DNA of 9,165 bases from Thermoflexales bacterium (lineage in GTDB: Bacteria > Chloroflexota > Anaerolineae > Fen-1058), in contig JAFGFO010000149.1 of the NCBI GenBank assembly GCA_016931085.1, forward strand, positions 1-9,165, in the 5' to 3' direction. Below are positions 5,869-9,165 of the stretch, piece by piece; position 1 is the stretch's first letter; the number at the start of each line of letters is the position of its first letter. The position numbers and the translations under genes were made by a program. Under the pieces are notes generated by a model that was not told the DNA's origin, did not search any database, and saw nothing but the letters and a program-made list of their open reading frames with translations.

Positions 5869-7119
5869 TCACAAACCCACCTGGCGTGTCATCAACTTGC
5901 GGGCCTTGTGCAGCGCTTCGATCAGGGCGTCAATCTCTTCCGGCAGCGTATAAATGTAGAAACTGGCTCGCGTCGAGGCCGGCAGGCCGTACTTGAGGTG
6001 CAGCGGCATGGCGCAATGATGGCCGGCGCGGACGGCAATCCCCTCGGCATCGAGAATGGTGGCCAAGTCGTGAGGGTGAATGTGCTCCATATCAAAGGCC
6101 ACCACGCCGCCGCGCTGCCCGGCTTCGAGCGGGCCCAGCAGGTGCAGCCCCGGCACCTCGCTCAAGCGTTCCAACGCATACGCCGTCACTTCTCGTTCGT
6201 GAGCATGCACCCGCTCCATCCCCAAGGCCGCCAGGTAATCGACAGCCGCGCCCAGGCCAATCGCCTCGGCGATGGCAGGCGTGCCCGCCTCGAACTTGTG
6301 CGGCACATCGTTCCATTCGGCACTTTGGAGCGTCACCCGCTTGATCATGTCCCCGCCGGTCATAAAGGGCGGCATGTCCTCCAGCAGCTCGCGCCGGCCC
6401 CACAACACGCCAATGCCGGTCGGCCCGCACATCTTGTGGGCCGAAAAAGCCAGAAAGTCGCAAGCCAAATCTTGCACATCGACCGGCATGTGCGGCACGC
6501 TCTGGGCGCCGTCAACCAGGCACAACGCGCCCACGTGGTGCGCCCTGTGCGCAATGTGCTTGACGGGGACGAGCGTGCCCAGCACATTCGACATCTGAGT
6601 GACGCATACTAGCCGCGTGCGCTCGTTCAGCAGCGTGTCCAGGCTATCGAGCTGCAGCAGTCCATCGTCATCTACGGGGATCGCGCGCAGGACGGCCCCG
6701 GTCTGGCCAGCCGCCTGCTGCCAGGGGACGATATTGGCGTGATGTTCAAGCTCAGTAATGAGAATCTCATCGCCCGGGCGTAGCTTGGAGCGTGCCCAAC
6801 TGAAGGCGACCAGGTTGATGCTCTCGGTCGTGTTGCGCGTATAGATCACTTCGCGCCAAGAAGATGCACCGATAAAGCGCGCCACTTTCTTGCGCGATGC
6901 CTCATACGACTCGGTCGCCTGCTCGCTCAGTGTGTACACACCGCGGTGAACATTGGCATGGCAGCAGCGATAATAATCGCTCATGGCCTCGATGACCTGC
7001 ACCGGCTTTTGTGAGCTGGCGGCGCTGTCCAGAAAGATCAGGGGCTTGGCACGGCTCTGATTGAAAATAGGAAAATCGGCGCGGATCGCTCGAACGTCAA
7101 AGCTATCGGATATGTCCAT
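5869..7119 (-). CDS. sufS: Cysteine desulfurase SufS (group II)
   Basis: A 416-residue PLP-dependent enzyme that converts cysteine to alanine and holds the released sulfur as an enzyme persulfide for SufU. Features in order are FLDSAASSQKP (29-39), ELEHHANIVPW (123-133) with the cofactor-stacking His, VDGAQS (202-207), the PLP Schiff-base lysine K229 in SAHKMCGPTGIGVL, and the active-site C369 in RAGHHCAMP, the group II (SufS/CsdA) form. I chose the ATG at 7119 because a GAGG site lies six bases upstream and the protein then starts MDISDSFDVRAIRADFP, a normal SufS beginning. An in-frame TTG at 7131 would overlap that site. It is followed after 7 bases by sufU. The 87-base upstream gap holds a large inverted heptamer repeat and a possible promoter. 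Confidence 0.96.
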   Translation of the reverse strand: MDISDSFDVRAIRADFPIFNQSRAKPLIFLDSAASSQKPVQVIEAMSDYYRCCHANVHRGVYTLSEQATESYEASRKKVARFIGASSWREVIYTRNTTESINLVAFSWARSKLRPGDEILITELEHHANIVPWQQAAGQTGAVLRAIPVDDDGLLQLDSLDTLLNERTRLVCVTQMSNVLGTLVPVKHIAHRAHHVGALCLVDGAQSVPHMPVDVQDLACDFLAFSAHKMCGPTGIGVLWGRRELLEDMPPFMTGGDMIKRVTLQSAEWNDVPHKFEAGTPAIAEAIGLGAAVDYLAALGMERVHAHEREVTAYALERLSEVPGLHLLGPLEAGQRGGVVAFDMEHIHPHDLATILDAEGIAVRAGHHCAMPLHLKYGLPASTRASFYIYTLPEEIDALIEALHKARKLMTRQVGL

Positions 7120-7120
7120 T

Positions 7121-7137
7121 ACCAACCTCAAGTTGGT
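7121..7137. promoter_or_regulatory. Inverted repeat over the sufS ribosome site (CAAC-N5-GTTG)
   Basis: ACCAAC (7121-7126) and GTTGGT (7132-7137) are perfect inverted arms around CTCAA. In the sufS message the GAGG ribosome site lies across the loop and the 3' arm, one base before the start codon region, so the structure could limit initiation. The core CAAC-N5-GTTG is close to the CAAC-N6-GTTG site I recall for cyanobacterial SufR, but the spacer is one base short. It may be an operator, an RNA hairpin or chance. Confidence 0.35.
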
Positions 7138-7140
7138 TGA

Positions 7141-7169
7141 AGTATACCATACTAGGCATAAAACGTAAA
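7141..7169 (-). promoter_or_regulatory. Possible internal promoter for sufS-sufU
   Basis: On the minus strand TTTACG (7169-7164) and TATACT (7146-7141) are separated by 17 bases, matching the sigma-70 type boxes at 4 of 6 and 5 of 6 positions. The -35 box lies inside heptamer array E. Transcription would start near 7134, within the CAAC-N5-GTTG inverted repeat and just ahead of the ribosome site. This is pattern matching only. Confidence 0.3.
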
Positions 7170-7230
7170 ACGTAAAACGTAATAGGATGCACGAGTGGGT
7201 TACGTTTCACGTTTCACGTTTCACGTTTTC
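7160..7230. repeat. Inverted heptamer arrays E and F (AAAACGT / ACGTTTC)
   Basis: Array E has three perfect AAAACGT units (7160-7180). Array F has three perfect ACGTTTC units (7202-7222) plus ACGTTTT (7223-7229). Together they form a long inverted repeat: 7161-7182 pairs with 7200-7221 at 20 of 22 positions around a 17-base loop. It lies between sufD and sufS and array F enters the sufD reading frame. It could act as an mRNA-processing or attenuating hairpin within the operon, but no function is shown. Confidence 0.8.
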
Positions 7231-8565
7231 CATCACCGCCTTGCGCGCGATGATGGATTGCAACTGTTCACGCACGCTCTTGAGCGGGATGCGATCGAGC
7301 ACGGGCGCGAAAAAGCCATTGATGACCAACTGCTCGGCGGCCGGGCGCGGGATACCCCGGGACATCAGGTAAAAGAGCTCTTCCGGATCCAACTGGCCCA
7401 CGGTGGAGCCGTGCGTACAGCGCACATCGTCGGCCTCGATTTCCAGGCCGGGGATCGAGTCAGCCCGCGCTCGCTCCGAAAGCAGCAGGTTGCGATTGGC
7501 CTGGTAGGCATCGGTGCGCTGCGCCCCAGGTGCCACGCGGATCATCCCCTGCCACACCGTGCGCGCGCTGCCCTTGAGCGCCCCCTTGTAAAGCAAATCG
7601 CTGCTCGTGTGCGCCCAGACGTGATTTTGCTCCGTGTCCAGGTCGAGATGCTGCTCACCGTCGGCAAAATACACCCCCGACAGCAGAGCCCTGGCTCCCG
7701 ATTCATCCAGGCGGGCGTCGAGAAAGGTCTTGGTCAAGCGACTGCCCAGGTGTCCCGCCACCCAGTTCAGGGTAGCATCTCGCCCGACGATGGCTCGCTC
7801 GGAGCTAAAATTGAGCACGTTAGGTCCCCAGTTCTGGACCTGGACGTAATCCAGTTGGGCACCAGGTCCCAACAGGATCTCGACCGAGCCGACGTTCAAG
7901 GCCAGCCCATCTCCCGCCGCGCCGCTTGAGCCGAACTCGTCGATCAGGGCCACCCGCGCTCCCGTCTCGACCACCACCAGGGTATGCGGTAACGCGCTGT
8001 CCGCCTGGCTCAGCCATGTGCCGTTAAGCAGTGGCAGCGGCACCTGCACGCCAGAGGGAATATATACAAACACACCGCTGCGCCAGAACGCCCCGTGCAG
8101 GGCCGCAAAGTAACCGTCGCCAGGCCGCACGATCCGGGTCATAAAATACGCCTCGACCAGGTCCGCGTGCTCGCGCAAGGCAGTCCGCATATCGGCCACG
8201 ATCACGCCGCGCGCGGCCAGGTCAGGCTCCAACCACGACAAGGCCGGCGCGCCGTCCACGTGGAGCAGCCCGCCTGACACAGTTCCAGAGCGCGCGGCTT
8301 TTTTCCAGGACGGCGGCGACTGGCGCAGGGCCTGCGCCGGCGGCGGCGCAAGCTGCACAGAAGTGCTCTGTTCCAGGTTCAATAGCTTGAGATCGGTCCG
8401 CCGCCACGGCTCGTCGTGACGCGTCGGGCGGGGCGTGTCGCTCCATACCCGCCACGCCTGCCGCCGCCGGGCACGCATCCACTCCGGCTCGTCCTGGCCG
8501 GCGATCAATCCCTCGAACGCTTCCTCTGAAAACCCCCGCCTCACCGCCAATGTCTTTTTCATCAT
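7207..8565 (-). CDS. sufD: Fe-S cluster assembly scaffold subunit SufD
   Basis: A 452-residue SufD, the partner of SufB in the SufBC2D scaffold where nascent clusters form. An N-terminal helical part (to about 130, with EPWRRTDLKLLNL typical of the family) is followed by the right-handed beta-helix core (for example FVYIPSGVQVPLPL and LDLDTEQNHVWAHTSSDLLYKG) and a C-terminal helical part. H385 in DDVRCTHGSTVGQLD matches E. coli SufD H360, needed for cluster formation. ELFYLMSRGI follows it, as in the family. The start is taken as the first of two adjacent ATG codons (8565, 8562). An upstream TTG at 8571 is unlikely. The start region is made of TTAATTG repeats with no Shine-Dalgarno, so translation may depend on coupling to sufB 39 bases upstream. 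The last seven residues, ENVKRET, are encoded by heptamer array F. Confidence 0.95.
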   Translation of the reverse strand: MMKKTLAVRRGFSEEAFEGLIAGQDEPEWMRARRRQAWRVWSDTPRPTRHDEPWRRTDLKLLNLEQSTSVQLAPPPAQALRQSPPSWKKAARSGTVSGGLLHVDGAPALSWLEPDLAARGVIVADMRTALREHADLVEAYFMTRIVRPGDGYFAALHGAFWRSGVFVYIPSGVQVPLPLLNGTWLSQADSALPHTLVVVETGARVALIDEFGSSGAAGDGLALNVGSVEILLGPGAQLDYVQVQNWGPNVLNFSSERAIVGRDATLNWVAGHLGSRLTKTFLDARLDESGARALLSGVYFADGEQHLDLDTEQNHVWAHTSSDLLYKGALKGSARTVWQGMIRVAPGAQRTDAYQANRNLLLSERARADSIPGLEIEADDVRCTHGSTVGQLDPEELFYLMSRGIPRPAAEQLVINGFFAPVLDRIPLKSVREQLQSIIARKAVMENVKRET

Positions 8566-8604
8566 TAACAATTAAAAATTAACAATTAACGAATTAACAA
8601 TTAA
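8563..8604. repeat. Heptamer array G (TTAATTG) between sufB and sufD
   Basis: On the minus strand the whole gap is built from units close to TTAATTG: about five of 7-8 bases and a final TTAATG whose ATG is the sufD start. The array begins directly after the sufB stop codon. It is markedly AT-rich against the GC-rich genes beside it. Both strands carry TAA triplets in changing frames. I see no ribosome site or terminator inside it. Confidence 0.85.
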
Positions 8605-9165
8605 TCAGCCTACCGCCCCTTCCATCTGCAACTGGATCAGGCGGTTCATCTCCACCGCGTACTCCATCGGCAGCTCTTTGACCAGCGGCTCGATAAAGCC
8701 CGAGACGACCATCGTGCGCGCGTCGATCTCGGTCAGGCCGCGGCTCGTCAGGTAAAACAACTGCTCGTCGCCGATCTTGCTGACAGTGGCCTCGTGGCCG
8801 ACGGTCACCTGCTCCTCGTCGATCTCGAGATAGGGGTAGGTATCGGTGCGGCTGTGCTCGTCCAGCAGCAGCGCGTCGCACTGCACGTGCGACTGGGCGC
8901 CATGGGCGCCCTTGAGCACCCTGAGCAGGCCGCGGTAGCTCGAGCGCCCGCCGTCCTTGCTGATCGACTTGGAGGTGATCTTGGAGCGCGTGTGGGGGGC
9001 GGCGTGCACCATCTTGCCGCCGGTGTCCTGGTACTGGCCTTTGCCGGCGAAGGCGATGGACAGGATCTCACCCCGGGCACCCGCCTCTCGCAAGTAGCAA
9101 GCAGGATACTTCATTGTTATTTTCGAGCCCATGTTCGCGTCGACCCATTCCATCGACGCGTCGCC
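8605..9165 (-). CDS. sufB: Fe-S cluster assembly protein SufB, C-terminal part (5' end outside window)
   Basis: The last 186 residues of SufB. The frame stays open to the right edge, where GDASMEWVDANMGSK continues the usual beta-helix, so the ATG at 9153 is internal and the gene is cut by the window, not broken. Family landmarks are SKSISKDGGRSSYRG (fragment 65-79) and GDEQLFYLTSRGL. C96 in VQCDALL and E125 in GHEATVSKIG lie exactly 29 residues apart, as do E. coli SufB C405 and E434, the residues that receive sulfur and help build the cluster. The protein ends MEGAVG, a normal SufB end. It is the first visible gene of the sufB-sufD-sufS-sufU unit; sufC is not present downstream and may lie upstream beyond the edge. 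Confidence 0.96.
   Translation of the reverse strand, partial: GDASMEWVDANMGSKITMKYPACYLREAGARGEILSIAFAGKGQYQDTGGKMVHAAPHTRSKITSKSISKDGGRSSYRGLLRVLKGAHGAQSHVQCDALLLDEHSRTDTYPYLEIDEEQVTVGHEATVSKIGDEQLFYLTSRGLTEIDARTMVVSGFIEPLVKELPMEYAVEMNRLIQLQMEGAVG

Noticed and set aside
7120..7131. TTG start giving four more residues to SufS
   Set aside because: The TTG lies in the ribosome-binding sequence of the better ATG at 7119.
7160..7230. CRISPR-like repeats
   Set aside because: Units are only 7 bases, contiguous, without spacers and with no cas genes nearby.
7195..7929. Plus-strand open frame of 244 codons opposite sufD
   Set aside because: Shadow of sufD; it begins inside the heptamer array and has no family features.

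Overview
The window is a GC-rich, gene-dense bacterial segment. The S41 peptidase pair, the SufBDSU gene set and the short SufU, the HMA protein style and many short intergenic heptanucleotide arrays would fit a Chloroflexota (Anaerolineae-like) genome. That assignment is inference from remembered family style, not from a search. Nine of ten genes lie on the minus strand and read right to left. Only a small copper-chaperone-like gene at the left edge is on the plus strand. I see no rRNA, tRNA, tmRNA, CRISPR array, insertion sequence or transposase, and no gene-free stretch over 300 bases.

Right third (5466-9165, minus): the end of a SUF iron-sulfur cluster operon, in transcription order sufB (5' part outside the window), sufD, sufS, sufU. 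SufB and SufD form the scaffold with SufC, which is not visible and may lie beyond 9165. SufS releases sulfur from cysteine and SufU accepts it. All diagnostic residues are present: SufB Cys/Glu pair, SufD His, SufS Lys and Cys, SufU Cys/Asp/Cys/Cys.

Middle (3102-5387, minus): a two-domain response regulator with a class III nucleotide cyclase output domain, then a membrane-anchored S41 C-terminal processing protease. Next come a second S41 protease (1784-3070) and smpB (1323-1787). The second protease and smpB overlap by ATGA, so C-terminal (tail-specific) proteolysis and the trans-translation factor SmpB are probably co-translated.

Left part: a conserved-looking protein of unknown function (388-1227, minus) converges on a 68-residue heavy-metal-associated domain protein (127-333, plus). 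A 34-base double palindrome lies near the left edge.

The least expected feature is between the genes. Most gaps carry short arrays of 7-base units (occasionally 8) in three families: GTTTCAG/CTGAAAC, ACGTTTC/AAAACGT and TTAATTG. One array encodes the last seven residues of SufD, another supplies the sufD start region and leaves no Shine-Dalgarno, and one pair forms a long inverted repeat between sufD and sufS. Otherwise this is mainly a housekeeping region; I found no convincing new defence or mobile system.
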